A stretch of 19,283 nucleotides of DNA from contig JBMLTO010000016.1 of the NCBI GenBank assembly GCA_049239925.1, forward strand, positions 1 through 19,283. Reading direction: 5' to 3'. Numbering within the stretch: position 1 is the stretch's first letter; each line of letters begins with the position of its first letter. The translations under genes were made by a program, and so were the position numbers. Origin of the DNA: Legionella_A sp049239925 (GTDB taxonomy: Bacteria; Pseudomonadota; Gammaproteobacteria; Legionellales; Legionellaceae). This document shows positions 1-7,311 of the stretch, piece after piece. The notes under the pieces were generated by a model. The model saw only the letters and a list, made by a program, of their open reading frames with translations, ran no database searches and was not told the origin of the DNA.

Positions 1-70
1 TAATAGGGCACGCCGGGTTCTAACGAGGGGGCTGCGAACAACTCACGAAGAACGGAGCTCTACTCTATAG
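1..70. repeat. 70-bp dispersed inverted repeat, left copy
   Basis: These bases match the reverse complement of 18945-19014 at 66 of 70 positions by direct comparison, with no gaps. The shared core includes gttgttcgcagcccc and gttagaacccggcgtgccc. The copy touches the window edge, so the repeat may extend further left. No open frame runs through it. It is best called a dispersed intergenic repeat; whether it is the end of a larger mobile element cannot be seen from here. Confidence 0.85.
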
Positions 71-329
71 TGTACATCGAAAGAAGTTTTTGATGAACTT
101 CTTCGCTAAATATCAGGTGGCGATTTTTCCGTAAGAAAACAAATAATTTTCCGTTTCGTTTTAATCGAGCCAGATGTGTTCTTCTTGTTTTGACAATTCA
201 GTAGGATAACACCAGGATTTTTGATTTAACAGGCACAACCTAATTATGAAAATATATGTGCATGAATTGAATCATAAAATTTACTTAATGCCGATCTGTG
301 TTATTTTTAATCTATAGGCGCTCTAGTGC
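71..329. other. Gene-free stretch downstream of the ycaR-like gene
   Basis: I see no coding region here. A hairpin lies at 78-88/96-105 (arms cgaaagaagtt and aacttcttcg, one bulged base). It could mark the 3' end of the fdxA-to-ycaR transcript, but no T-tract follows it on the minus strand, so it does not qualify as an intrinsic terminator. The rest (106-329) is AT-rich and shows no structure I can support. Confidence 0.4.
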
Positions 330-509
330 TCATAGTTTATCTTTTTCTTCTAAGGTAATTAAACGCGCTTCTTGTTCAAGCATCACGGGAATACCATCAC
401 GAATGGGGTAAGCTAAACGATCAGCCCGGCAAATAAGTTCATCTTCTTTGAACAACAGAGCACCCTTGCACACAGGACAGACCAGAATACTGATCAATTT
501 TTTATCCAT
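330..509 (-). CDS. ycaR: YcaR/UPF0434 (Trm112-like) small zinc-ribbon protein
   Basis: This 59-residue protein belongs to the YcaR/UPF0434 family, which is related to Trm112. It has an N-terminal CPVC motif near residue 11 and a lone later Cys near residue 27, then the conserved stretch LAYPIRDGIPVML typical of the family. E. coli YcaR is 60 residues and aligns from the first Met. Two tandem ATG codons start the frame (512 and 509). The Shine-Dalgarno GGAGG sits only one base before the first and four bases before the second, and the second also aligns with the E. coli start, so I use 509. The gene follows tsaB by about 15 bases and is the last gene of the fdxA-yoaA-tsaB-ycaR operon. In eukaryotes Trm112 activates methyltransferases; the bacterial partner is uncertain. 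Confidence 0.9.
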   Translation of the reverse strand: MDKKLISILVCPVCKGALLFKEDELICRADRLAYPIRDGIPVMLEQEARLITLEEKDKL

Positions 510-524
510 CATACCTCCAAAAAA

Positions 525-1223
525 TTAGAGCCCTTTATGGGCCGGCTTGCTACTGTTTGAATGAACATGTGTTACTTGGTTGCGAACATAAACGGGTAAC
601 GCATCTGCAGCACTAACAGCAAGTACTTTACCCGCTGTTACCAAATTTAACATCGAGACAGCAGACGGAGATAACATTAACTGCTTGGTCACTCTACTGC
701 AAATTGTTTCAGGTAACTGTGATAAATAAGGAGAAAAATCAACACCTGCAATCACAACCGGACCATTGCCAGGAATATAAACATCGGCTGCTGCAAGAAC
801 CTTTTCAATACCTAACTGTTTTTGTTTAATGAAATTTGCGCAATACATCTGCTGCATACGGGCATCCATCAAAACTAAAATATGGGTGTCGTCGCTAAGA
901 TACGGTTCATGTGCATAAACCTGAGCAGCAATAGTCACTAAACTACTTACAGGATAAAGTGGCAAATCATTCGCATACGCTAAACCTTTTGCAACCGAGC
1001 AACTGATACGCAAACCCGTAAAACTTCCCGGTCCACAACCAAATGCCACACCATCTAACTGCTGATAAGTGATCCCTGTTTCATTTAATAATCCAGCAAT
1101 CATTGGTAATAAATACCGTGCATGTTCGCGTACATGATGTTGCTCTGATTGGACAATAACATTATTTGCCAATAAAGCTACGGATGCACATTCTGTTGAA
1201 GTATCAATTGCTAGCAGATTCAT
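525..1223 (-). CDS. tsaB: tRNA threonylcarbamoyladenosine biosynthesis protein TsaB
   Basis: TsaB (formerly YeaZ) is the non-catalytic partner of TsaD and TsaE in making the t6A modification at position 37 of ANN-decoding tRNAs. The 232-residue length matches E. coli (231). The N-terminus LLAIDTSTECASVAL and the family signature GCGPGSFTGLRI (about residues 62-73) belong to the ASKHA-fold TsaB family. The ATG start at 1223 overlaps the end of yoaA by 20 bases, implying translational coupling. A yoaA-tsaB neighbourhood is also found in E. coli, which supports orthology. The C-terminal tail is divergent, as usual for TsaB. It acts in the cytosol and is normally essential. Confidence 0.95.
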   Translation of the reverse strand: MNLLAIDTSTECASVALLANNVIVQSEQHHVREHARYLLPMIAGLLNETGITYQQLDGVAFGCGPGSFTGLRISCSVAKGLAYANDLPLYPVSSLVTIAAQVYAHEPYLSDDTHILVLMDARMQQMYCANFIKQKQLGIEKVLAAADVYIPGNGPVVIAGVDFSPYLSQLPETICSRVTKQLMLSPSAVSMLNLVTAGKVLAVSAADALPVYVRNQVTHVHSNSSKPAHKGL

Positions 1224-3174
1224 TTGTTAATGCCAATTGGTTAATAAACGATAGTACTTTTTTTTCATCACGAGTTCTCATCATCTTAGGTAAGCTTGCT
1301 AAGATCTCCTGACCATATTCTCTTGCCACTAAGCGAGGATCAGCTATCACTAATACACCTCGATCATTAGTATCACGAATCAAGCGACCAACACCTTGTT
1401 TCAAAGCCATCACCGCGCTGGGCAACGAGACTTGATCAAATCCAGATAAACCTCTTGCTTTAAAATAAGCAATTTTACCACGAACGAGGGGATCCATAGG
1501 GCTTGCAAAGGGTAGCTTATCGATAATAACACAAGATAATGCCTCACCTTTCACATCAACCCCCTCCCAAAACGTTGCAGTCCCTAATAATACCGCATTA
1601 CCTAATTCACGAAAACGTGCAAGCAGTATTGGTTTAGCTTCGTCTCCCTGGACAAGCAAAGGAAAATTTAAGTATGGTTTTATCAATGTCGCAACTAATT
1701 GTAATGCACGATGGCTAGTAAATAAAAAAAAGCAGCGTCCCCCGCAAGCATTAATCAATGGTAATACTTTAGCTATTAATACAGAATAGTAGCGTTCATC
1801 TTTAGGATCAGGTAAGGAACGCGGCAAATACATCAATGCTTGTTGTTGAAAATGAAATGGGCTCGGTAACAATAATGTATCTGCTTGCTCAAGTCCTAAT
1901 GAACGAGTGAATGGTAGAAATGAACCTGCTATTGTTAAGGTTGCCGAAGCAAAAATATAAGCAGCAGTGTGCTGTTTTAAAGTACTATTAAAAGTATCAG
2001 CAATATCAAAAGGGGTCGAATGGAACACAATATTTTGTTTGAAACGTTCTATCCAGCGGATTTGCGTAGCATCAGAAGTAGTCAATAGTTGCGTTAGGCG
2101 GTGCAATTCTTGCAAGCGTCCCATGCAACGCCTTAGGCCGGGAGATTCCTCAAAAGTGAGGTCAGCAAAACATTCTAATAGCGCATTCATCAGGACACTT
2201 AAAGAATCCCAGGCCGTCTTAAACTGCGGATTGCTGACAACTTGCTCAAAGCCCAACCGTTCTTCACGTGTAGACAATACTGATAATAACTGCGTTATTA
2301 TCAGATCTAACTCGAAGCTAAGCTCTTTTAAAGGCTGGTTAACTAAATCTAAAACCGGCCATTCACGTAAAATATCATCCAATAACTCTCTTAACTGCCT
2401 GGTTCCTAAACGTTGACCTTGGAAATTGGCTGCAATATCGGCGAGCTGATGAGCCTCATCAAAAATTACAACATCAACACCCGGCAACAATTCGGCAAAA
2501 CCATCTTGTTTTAAGCTTGAGTCAGCAAAATAAAGATGATGATTAATCACCACAATATCTGCAGCTAAAGCACGTTTACGAGCATTCATTAAAAAACAGT
2601 TCTGTTGATGCTCACACTCATTACCTAAACAGTTGTCAACCGTTGAAGTTACATAAGGCCAAACCAGAGAATCTTCTTTAATCTCAGGAAGCTCTCCGCG
2701 CTCGCCTTTGATTAATTGTGGAAATTTATCACGTATATATGCAATATCATGAGCAATTTGAGCCGTTGCAAAATAAGTTTCCTTCGCATGCAATTCAAGA
2801 CGGTAACGGCAGAGATATGTTGAGCGTCCTTTAAGATTTTGCACCTGAGTGGACAAACCAAATACTTTTAGCAAAATGGGTAAATCTTTATGAAATAATT
2901 GATCTTGTAATGTCTTAGTTGCGGTTGAAATCAGAGCTTTCTTGCCGCTAAGCAAGCAAGGAATCAGGTAAGCATATGTTTTCCCTGTGCCAGTACCAGC
3001 TTCAGCAACCAACAAAGTTTTATCAGTTATCGCAGCAATAATTGCGCAAGCAAGCTCTAGCTGCTGTTGACGGGGCTTAAAACCAGGAATGTGAGCCGCC
3101 AGCTTCCCCTGTTCGCCCAATGCTTCCCGGCATAACGTTAGTATATCGGGCGAAGAAGTAGTTATTTCGTCCAC
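1204..3174 (-). CDS. yoaA: DinG/YoaA-family iron-sulfur DNA helicase
   Basis: This is an XPD/DinG-like superfamily 2 helicase that uses ATP to unwind DNA 5' to 3'. E. coli YoaA works with HolC (chi) in repair of replication blocks. The 656-residue protein has Walker A AEAGTGTGKT at about residues 57-66 and the DEAH box at 239-242. Four cysteines between them (C122, C182, C187, C193) fit the ligands of the family's 4Fe-4S cluster. The C-terminal motor lobe includes the arginine-finger region QGVGRLIR near residue 600. The start is GTG at 3174, overlapping the end of fdxA by 13 bases; no strong Shine-Dalgarno is visible, so coupling to fdxA translation is likely. YoaA is preferred over DinG because of the length and the adjacent tsaB. 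Confidence 0.93.
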   Translation of the reverse strand: MDEITTSSPDILTLCREALGEQGKLAAHIPGFKPRQQQLELACAIIAAITDKTLLVAEAGTGTGKTYAYLIPCLLSGKKALISTATKTLQDQLFHKDLPILLKVFGLSTQVQNLKGRSTYLCRYRLELHAKETYFATAQIAHDIAYIRDKFPQLIKGERGELPEIKEDSLVWPYVTSTVDNCLGNECEHQQNCFLMNARKRALAADIVVINHHLYFADSSLKQDGFAELLPGVDVVIFDEAHQLADIAANFQGQRLGTRQLRELLDDILREWPVLDLVNQPLKELSFELDLIITQLLSVLSTREERLGFEQVVSNPQFKTAWDSLSVLMNALLECFADLTFEESPGLRRCMGRLQELHRLTQLLTTSDATQIRWIERFKQNIVFHSTPFDIADTFNSTLKQHTAAYIFASATLTIAGSFLPFTRSLGLEQADTLLLPSPFHFQQQALMYLPRSLPDPKDERYYSVLIAKVLPLINACGGRCFFLFTSHRALQLVATLIKPYLNFPLLVQGDEAKPILLARFRELGNAVLLGTATFWEGVDVKGEALSCVIIDKLPFASPMDPLVRGKIAYFKARGLSGFDQVSLPSAVMALKQGVGRLIRDTNDRGVLVIADPRLVAREYGQEILASLPKMMRTRDEKKVLSFINQLALTNESASN

Positions 3175-3497
3175 TCTTTTTGCAAATAATCTAATTTATT
3201 TGGCACGCCTTCCCATGCTTTTGCATCATCAGGAGCTTTTTTCATAGCAGTAATATTTGGCCATTTACTAGCCAATTCGGCATTGATCTGAATAAAATTG
3301 CGCTGCTCATCACTAATATCATCTTCCGATACGATAGCATTAATCGGGCACTCTGGCTCACAGAGAGCACAATCAATACATTCATCAGGATCAATGACTA
3401 GAAAGTTGGGGCCTTCATAAAAACAATCCACAGGACAAACTTCCACGCAATCGGTATATTTGCATTTAATACAGTTCTCAGTCACCACAAAAGTCAT
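3162..3497 (-). CDS. fdxA: 7Fe ferredoxin FdxA ([3Fe-4S][4Fe-4S])
   Basis: This small soluble electron carrier has two iron-sulfur clusters. The 111-residue protein has an N-terminal cysteine pattern at residues 9, 12, 17, 21 and 25 (CIKC, then CVEVCPVDC) and a second CIDCALCEPECP motif near residues 40-51. This is the arrangement of Azotobacter ferredoxin I-type proteins, in which one cluster is 3Fe-4S. A TTG codon precedes the ATG in frame at 3500, but the ATG at 3497 is the better start because GAGGAGG (3503-3509, minus strand) lies five bases upstream. It is the first gene of the operon with yoaA. Linkage to an iron-sulfur helicase may be incidental or reflect shared redox needs; that is inference. 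Confidence 0.95.
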   Translation of the reverse strand: MTFVVTENCIKCKYTDCVEVCPVDCFYEGPNFLVIDPDECIDCALCEPECPINAIVSEDDISDEQRNFIQINAELASKWPNITAMKKAPDDAKAWEGVPNKLDYLQKEWTK

Positions 3498-3622
3498 CAA
3501 AACCTCCTCACATCATAAACAATAAATTCACTTTTGATTTGTTTGTGTTCCCTAAATGGGCAGCATTGATCTCAGATTTATAGATAACACAGTATCCGTG
3601 GTTATTCTACTAAGCTGGGTAA

Positions 3623-3628
3623 ATTATA
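3623..3628 (-). promoter_or_regulatory. Candidate -10 box upstream of fdxA
   Basis: The minus strand reads TATAAT here, a perfect match to the sigma-70 -10 consensus, about 125 bases before the fdxA ATG. No good -35 hexamer is present at 16-18 bases upstream, so the call rests on the -10 box alone. Confidence 0.3.
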
Positions 3629-3647
3629 CTAAATTTAAATCATGACA

Positions 3648-3710
3648 CTAGGACCTATTTGCGATTCATCAACTCGTCCTAGCTGCTGAGTACTAAAAAT
3701 AAATCGTAAC
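3648..3710. repeat. Diverged relative of the 9479-9637 palindromic element, with a hairpin
   Basis: The stretch attcatcaactcgtcctag followed by ctgctgag (3664-3690) lines up with attcatccacccgcctag followed by atgctgag (9485-9510) with few differences and a one-base gap. It also overlaps a 7-bp perfect inverted repeat, CTAGGAC (3648-3654) with GTCCTAG (3676-3682). It lies between the tRNA-Leu gene and the fdxA promoter region. The similarity is short and found by eye, so common ancestry is plausible but not proven. Confidence 0.4.
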
Positions 3711-3752
3711 TATCACTAATGTTTTGGGTTTTTTAACGAAAATTTAATTGTA

Positions 3753-3839
3753 TGGTGCCCAGGGCCGGAATCGAACCGGCATGGTGTTACCACCGAGGGA
3801 TTTTAAATCCCTTGCGTCTACCTGTTTCGCCACCTGGGC
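3753..3839 (-). tRNA. leuZ: tRNA-Leu (UAA anticodon)
   Basis: The minus strand folds as an 87-nt class II tRNA. Its acceptor stem is GCCCAGG paired with CCTGGGC, followed by A73 and an encoded CCA (3753-3755). The anticodon stem AGGGA/TCCCT holds loop TTTAAAA, giving anticodon UAA. A long variable arm (CGGTGG...CACC) and the T-loop GTTCGATTC are present. It is the third tRNA after pgsA, matching leuZ in E. coli glyW-cysT-leuZ. Confidence 0.97.
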
Positions 3840-3850
3840 ATATGCTTGAA

Positions 3851-3921
3851 AGGCTGGGGCCGGAATCGGACCGGCGTACACGGCTTTGCAGGCCGCTGCA
3901 TAACCACTCTGCCACCCAGCC
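3851..3921 (-). tRNA. cysT: tRNA-Cys (GCA anticodon)
   Basis: This 71-nt minus-strand tRNA has acceptor stem GGCTGGG with CCCAGCC, anticodon loop CTGCAAA (anticodon GCA) and T-arm GGTCCGATTCC. The discriminator is U73, the identity base for cysteinyl-tRNA synthetase. The bases after U73 are TTC rather than CCA, so the 3' end must be completed by CCA-adding enzyme, unlike its two neighbours. It is 11 bases from the tRNA-Leu gene. Confidence 0.97.
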
Positions 3922-3963
3922 GTGTTATATGCCTTACGCTACTACTTTAAAAAATATCATCTT

Positions 3964-3989
3964 AAAAAAAAAGCGACTGTTCCGTCGCT
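3964..3989 (-). terminator. Intrinsic terminator between tRNA-Gly and tRNA-Cys
   Basis: On the minus strand a 6-bp stem (AGCGAC/GTCGCT, loop GGAACA; 3972-3989) is followed by a run of eight T (3964-3971). It begins six bases past the 3' end of tRNA-Gly. On the plus strand the same stem is followed by TAATTTTT-type sequence, giving weak bidirectional potential. Because tRNA-Cys and tRNA-Leu lie downstream and show no clear promoter of their own, it may act as an attenuator that lets part of the transcripts through. Confidence 0.8.
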
Positions 3990-3995
3990 AATTTT

Positions 3996-4070
3996 TGGAG
4001 CGGGAAACGAGGCTCGAACTCGCGACCCCAACCTTGGCAAGGTTGTGCTCTACCACTGAGCTATTCCCGC
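3996..4070 (-). tRNA. glyW: tRNA-Gly (GCC anticodon)
   Basis: This is a 75-nt minus-strand tRNA. The acceptor stem is GCGGGAA with TTCCCGC, then U73 and an encoded CCA (3996-3998). The D-arm region reads AGCTCAGTGGTAGAGC, the anticodon loop TTGCCAA gives GCC, and the T-arm is GCGAGTTCGAGCCTCGT. It is the first tRNA after pgsA, as glyW is in E. coli. Confidence 0.97.
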
Positions 4071-4182
4071 CTTTACGGATTGAGATTTTACCGGAAATGA
4101 TTCATCTGTCAACTGCTAAACAATGTTTTTCTAAAAAGAAAATAAAAAAATTACGATTGCTCAACTCTCAGCAGCATATCAT

Positions 4183-4761
4183 CTACAAAGAGGCTGGCGA
4201 CTTTTCTGCTAATAATTGAGGCCAAGCGATCTTAATATAAGCAACCATAGACCATATAGTTAATATGGCTGCCAAATACAATAAAATAAAGCCAAGGACA
4301 CCCCACCAAGATGTCGCTGGACTAAAAATCAACAATAAAATTAAAGCCAACATTTGTATGGCTGTCTTTATTTTTCCTACATAACTAACCGCAATACTAG
4401 CCCGGCTGCCAAGCTCTGCCATCCATTCACGCAATGCTGAAATAACGATTTCTCGACCAACAATTATAATTGCGGGCAAGGTAATATACGGTATGTTTTT
4501 TGCGCCAACTAATAATAACAAAGAAGTGGCAACGAGTAGCTTATCAGCAACCGGATCGAGAAAAGCCCCAAAAGGCGACATCAGATGCAAACGCCTGGCT
4601 AAATAACCATCAAGCCAGTCGGTAACGCTGGCCAAGCTAAAAATTACAGCAGCCATTCCATGAGCCCATTGAAAAGGCAAATAGAAAATCACTATAAATA
4701 TCGGAATTAGTACGATACGAGTCAGCGTTAGTAAATTTGGGGGATTTATTAATAGTTTCAC
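4183..4761 (-). CDS. pgsA: CDP-diacylglycerol-glycerol-3-phosphate 3-phosphatidyltransferase PgsA
   Basis: This integral membrane enzyme joins CDP-diacylglycerol and glycerol-3-phosphate to make phosphatidylglycerol phosphate, the committed step to phosphatidylglycerol and cardiolipin. The CDP-alcohol phosphotransferase motif is complete: DG, then AR, then G, then D and D, spread over DWLDGYLARR and GAFLDPVADK. Several hydrophobic helices follow. The open frame extends upstream to a GTG at 4821 with no good ribosome site. I choose the GTG at 4761, which gives 192 residues starting MKLLINPPNLLTLTRI; this fits the family (E. coli 182) and has purine-rich AGGATAGAGAGA upstream. It is followed by tRNA-Gly, tRNA-Cys and tRNA-Leu, the conserved gammaproteobacterial arrangement. 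Upstream uvrC, present in E. coli, is absent here. Confidence 0.92.
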   Translation of the reverse strand: MKLLINPPNLLTLTRIVLIPIFIVIFYLPFQWAHGMAAVIFSLASVTDWLDGYLARRLHLMSPFGAFLDPVADKLLVATSLLLLVGAKNIPYITLPAIIIVGREIVISALREWMAELGSRASIAVSYVGKIKTAIQMLALILLLIFSPATSWWGVLGFILLYLAAILTIWSMVAYIKIAWPQLLAEKSPASL

Positions 4762-4892
4762 GATATTCTCTCTATCCTTTACTGCACAATAAAGAACTGC
4801 GTTAAAGTCCTCAACGATCACCTATTCTACAAGTAAGAAAACGAAAGTACATCACTTTATCAAAGAAGTTTTCATACGAGTGGAGATTGAAT

Positions 4893-5558
4893 TTAAGCAG
4901 GTAAGAGTTGCAAAAAATCTGCTAGCTGCTGAAAATCATCCATGACAAATTTTGCGCCTGCTGCTAATAGTTGCTGGACGTTTTCCGGCTGATTGTAGAA
5001 ATTAACCCCAATGGCATCAACACCTAGCGCCGCTGCCATGTCCATATCGGCGGTCGTATCACCCACCATCAACGTTTGAGATGCAGAAACATTGCATATA
5101 TACATAATTTCCTCAAGCATTTGCGGGCATGGTTTTGCAGGTGTTTGACCAGCAGAGCGAGTGACGTGAAAAAAACTACTCAACCTGGTGTGCTGCAACG
5201 CCCGCAAAAGAGAATGTGATCCTTTGTTGGTTGCTATTGCCATATCAAAACCCTGACAATGTAAACGCTTAACCAGATCCCTTGCTCCAGGGAATAAGTA
5301 AATATCGCTAGAATTTGATGCTATAGATTCTTGCACAGCTTGTAATAGCTCTTTTTGCTGACTTTCTTTCAGGCATGGAAACATCTTTTTGATAGTTAAT
5401 AGCAAACCAAAAACTAAATAATGCCTGGCTTGTTTCTCATCTGCAGGACCAATGTTTAAATGTAACGCTTGTTCATTTAAAGCATGAATAACATGGCCCA
5501 ACGTGTCCCCTAACGTGCCTTCCCAATCAAACACGACCAGATGGTAAGGTTTGTTCAT
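4893..5558 (-). CDS. HAD-superfamily phosphatase (Gph/PGP-like)
   Basis: This 221-residue haloacid-dehalogenase hydrolase has a cap domain of subfamily IA type. Motif I is VVFDWEGTLGDT (nucleophile D11), motif II the Thr in AIATNKGS, motif III the Lys in KPCPQML and motif IV MVGDTTADMDMA. It resembles phosphoglycolate phosphatases, but the substrate cannot be read from the sequence. The oddity is motif I: the +2 Asp, usually the general acid/base, is Glu (DWEGT instead of DxDGT). The start ATG at 5558 has AAGGAG nine bases upstream. It sits 13 bases after rluC on the same strand; HAD phosphatases beside rluC are common in gammaproteobacteria, so co-transcription is likely. Confidence 0.88.
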   Translation of the reverse strand: MNKPYHLVVFDWEGTLGDTLGHVIHALNEQALHLNIGPADEKQARHYLVFGLLLTIKKMFPCLKESQQKELLQAVQESIASNSSDIYLFPGARDLVKRLHCQGFDMAIATNKGSHSLLRALQHTRLSSFFHVTRSAGQTPAKPCPQMLEEIMYICNVSASQTLMVGDTTADMDMAAALGVDAIGVNFYNQPENVQQLLAAGAKFVMDDFQQLADFLQLLPA

Positions 5559-5571
5559 GGGTTATAACTCC

Positions 5572-6498
5572 TTATTTCGTCTGCTGTAGCTCTTTTAATG
5601 TTTCGGCAAATCGCTCATCAATCTCAGCTTTAAATGCATAATGCTTACCATTTAGATTAAATTGAATCGCACGAGCATGTAAATATAATCGTTGCTTAAC
5701 GTGAATGATCTCTAAATGATGATCTCTACCATATTTTTGATCACCAATAATCGGTTGATCTAAATAAGCACTATGGACACGAATTTGGTGGGTACGACCA
5801 GTCTTAGGGCTAGCTTCCACCAAACAAGCCTGTTGAAAATTCTCTATCAAAGAAAAGTGAGTTTGCGCCGCCTTACCAGACGAATCAACTACAACGATCC
5901 GCTCACCAGATTTAAGTGTATTTTTTAATAAGGGCTGATCAACTAACAGCGATTGTTTACCTTTCCAAGGATGATTTAACAAAGCCCAATAGATTTTAGT
6001 AACGTCTCTTGCTTCTAATAAAGCCTGAATCGCACGCAACATGCTACGTTTTTTGGCTAGTAATAAACAGCCTGACGTATCTTTATCTAAGCGATGAACA
6101 AGCTCTAAATAAGGTAAGTCATCACGAGTTCGACGCAAGGCTTCAATAACACCTAGGCTCAACCCACTACCGCCATGAACAGCAATTCCAGCTGGTTTAT
6201 TAATGACTAACAACTGTGAGTCTTCGTATATTATCGATGCATGTAAAGACTTGGTAAGTTTTTCACCCACGTGAATGTCTTTATCAAAACTACCTCGCAC
6301 AGGAGGAATACGAACATGATCACCAGCGACTAACCGCGAAGAAGGCCGGGCTCTTTTTTTATTCACACGCACCTCCCCATGTCGAATTAACCGATATACA
6401 TGGCTTCGAGGAACACCTTTTAATATGCGAATCAAATAGTTATCTAGACGCTGTCCATCTTCTTCAGCATCGATTAGGTTGTATCGGACATTACTCAT
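5572..6498 (-). CDS. rluC: 23S rRNA pseudouridine synthase RluC
   Basis: RluC converts uridines 955, 2504 and 2580 of E. coli 23S rRNA to pseudouridine. The 308-residue protein has an N-terminal S4 RNA-binding domain (about residues 16-64) and a catalytic RluA-type domain with HRLDKDTSG at 135-143, in which D138 is the catalytic Asp, followed by the conserved GRTHQIRVH segment. Length is close to E. coli RluC (319). The ATG at 6498 has AGG about eight bases upstream. It is transcribed away from rne across a long gap, the same divergent rluC/rne arrangement as in E. coli, which favours RluC over RluD or RluA. It leads the transcript with the HAD phosphatase gene. Confidence 0.93.
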   Translation of the reverse strand: MSNVRYNLIDAEEDGQRLDNYLIRILKGVPRSHVYRLIRHGEVRVNKKRARPSSRLVAGDHVRIPPVRGSFDKDIHVGEKLTKSLHASIIYEDSQLLVINKPAGIAVHGGSGLSLGVIEALRRTRDDLPYLELVHRLDKDTSGCLLLAKKRSMLRAIQALLEARDVTKIYWALLNHPWKGKQSLLVDQPLLKNTLKSGERIVVVDSSGKAAQTHFSLIENFQQACLVEASPKTGRTHQIRVHSAYLDQPIIGDQKYGRDHHLEIIHVKQRLYLHARAIQFNLNGKHYAFKAEIDERFAETLKELQQTK

Positions 6499-6730
6499 TC
6501 ATAAACCTGCCATCATTTAGGAAAGTAGATTCAACATAAACCATGATCTAGCTATTTGCGCTAGAAGTATTTTTTGTTATGATGTTGAAAGCAGAAAAAG
6601 AATCTGCGACACAATTATAACGCAATAAAGGCTTAAATAGTTTACCGGCTGATAATTTATTCAGCTACAAGAAAAACGAGATGCGCTCCTGAGTAACCAT
6701 CACAGGAAGCAACCCAGCACCAGAGCCAAA

Positions 6731-7102
6731 TTGAAAACAAACTTATCAGAAACCCACGCATGCCAAACATGCTGCAATAGTCAGTGTGAACCTTACTACG
6801 CGAAGGTTGTATGCGTTAGGTCTGTCTTAGCGAATCTATCAATGATTAGTACGACACTGCGAATAGCACTATGGAAAAGGCAGCATTATGTTGTGGCTCA
6901 TTGCCAAGCTTATTTACGAAGAATAAGTGCTGCTTTCTTTGAACCTGCATTATCTGAACGTGCTCTATCGGTTGAAAAGATCCTTAGTCAATACGTCAAT
7001 ATACAAATAAGATTATTGCCAAACAATAATCGATTGACAATGAAGCTACAGTATGGAAGTTTAATTCAATGGGTTAATAGGCCTTTGATGTCCGTTAATT
7101 AA
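6731..7102 (+). CDS. Doubtful small ORF in the rluC/rne gap
   Basis: A 123-codon frame opens with TTG and ends TAA within the region expected to hold the rne promoter and leader. I recognise no domain. The predicted protein is basic, with five Cys in its first 30 residues, and it ends in a more hydrophobic stretch. There is no Shine-Dalgarno before the TTG, nor before the first internal in-frame ATG (6842). Frequent AGG, AGA and ATA codons differ from the clear genes around it. It is probably a chance frame or a relic; I list it only because it is the sole long frame in the gap. Confidence 0.15.
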   Translation: MKTNLSETHACQTCCNSQCEPYYAKVVCVRSVLANLSMISTTLRIALWKRQHYVVAHCQAYLRRISAAFFEPALSERALSVEKILSQYVNIQIRLLPNNNRLTMKLQYGSLIQWVNRPLMSVN

Positions 7103-7224
7103 TGGTATTGCTTGTCTGCTTAAACGCGCAAAGTCAATAACCGGTCAAAGACGATAGGCTAACTGTTAGTGATGTTGGGGAATGCTTAAAAACGAGATCT
7201 CTTGACTGGCTAAACATAGTTCTG

Positions 7225-7261
7225 ATTTGTTTGCTAGACGGCCCTAGGCGTAGCAACAAAT
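7225..7261 (+). promoter_or_regulatory. Upstream hairpin of the rne leader
   Basis: Arm atttgtttgcta (7225-7236) pairs with tagcaacaaat (7251-7261) with one bulged base, and the intervening gccctaggc can add a small inner stem. It is followed one base later by a second hairpin. The position, about 135 bases before the rne start, suggests a structured leader. Confidence 0.5.
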
Positions 7262-7262
7262 G

Positions 7263-7311
7263 ATACAAAAAATATACTTTCTCAAGTTATTCACGTCAAA
7301 GTATATTGTAT
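7263..7311 (+). promoter_or_regulatory. Second hairpin of the rne leader
   Basis: The left arm atacaaaaaatatacttt (7263-7280) pairs with aaagtatattgtat (7298-7311), forming 14 base pairs with a four-base A bulge and a 17-nt loop. It is AT-rich, ends about 84 bases before the rne ATG, and could be an RNA structure recognised by RNase E or, alternatively, a DNA operator. Confidence 0.5.

Noticed and set aside
1967..2416. 149-codon plus-strand frame
   Set aside because: It lies wholly antisense within yoaA, whose motifs are intact in the other strand.
3752..3991. Plus-strand open frame with MVPRAGIEPA start
   Set aside because: It runs antisense through the tRNA-Leu and tRNA-Cys genes; RAGIEPA-type peptides are a known artefact of translating tRNA complements.
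3995..4219. Plus-strand open frame starting MERETRLELATPTLA
   Set aside because: It is the complement of tRNA-Gly and its flank, another typical tRNA shadow.
7203..7235. Sigma-70 promoter for rne with -35 TTGACT
   Set aside because: No acceptable -10 hexamer at 16-18 bases downstream.
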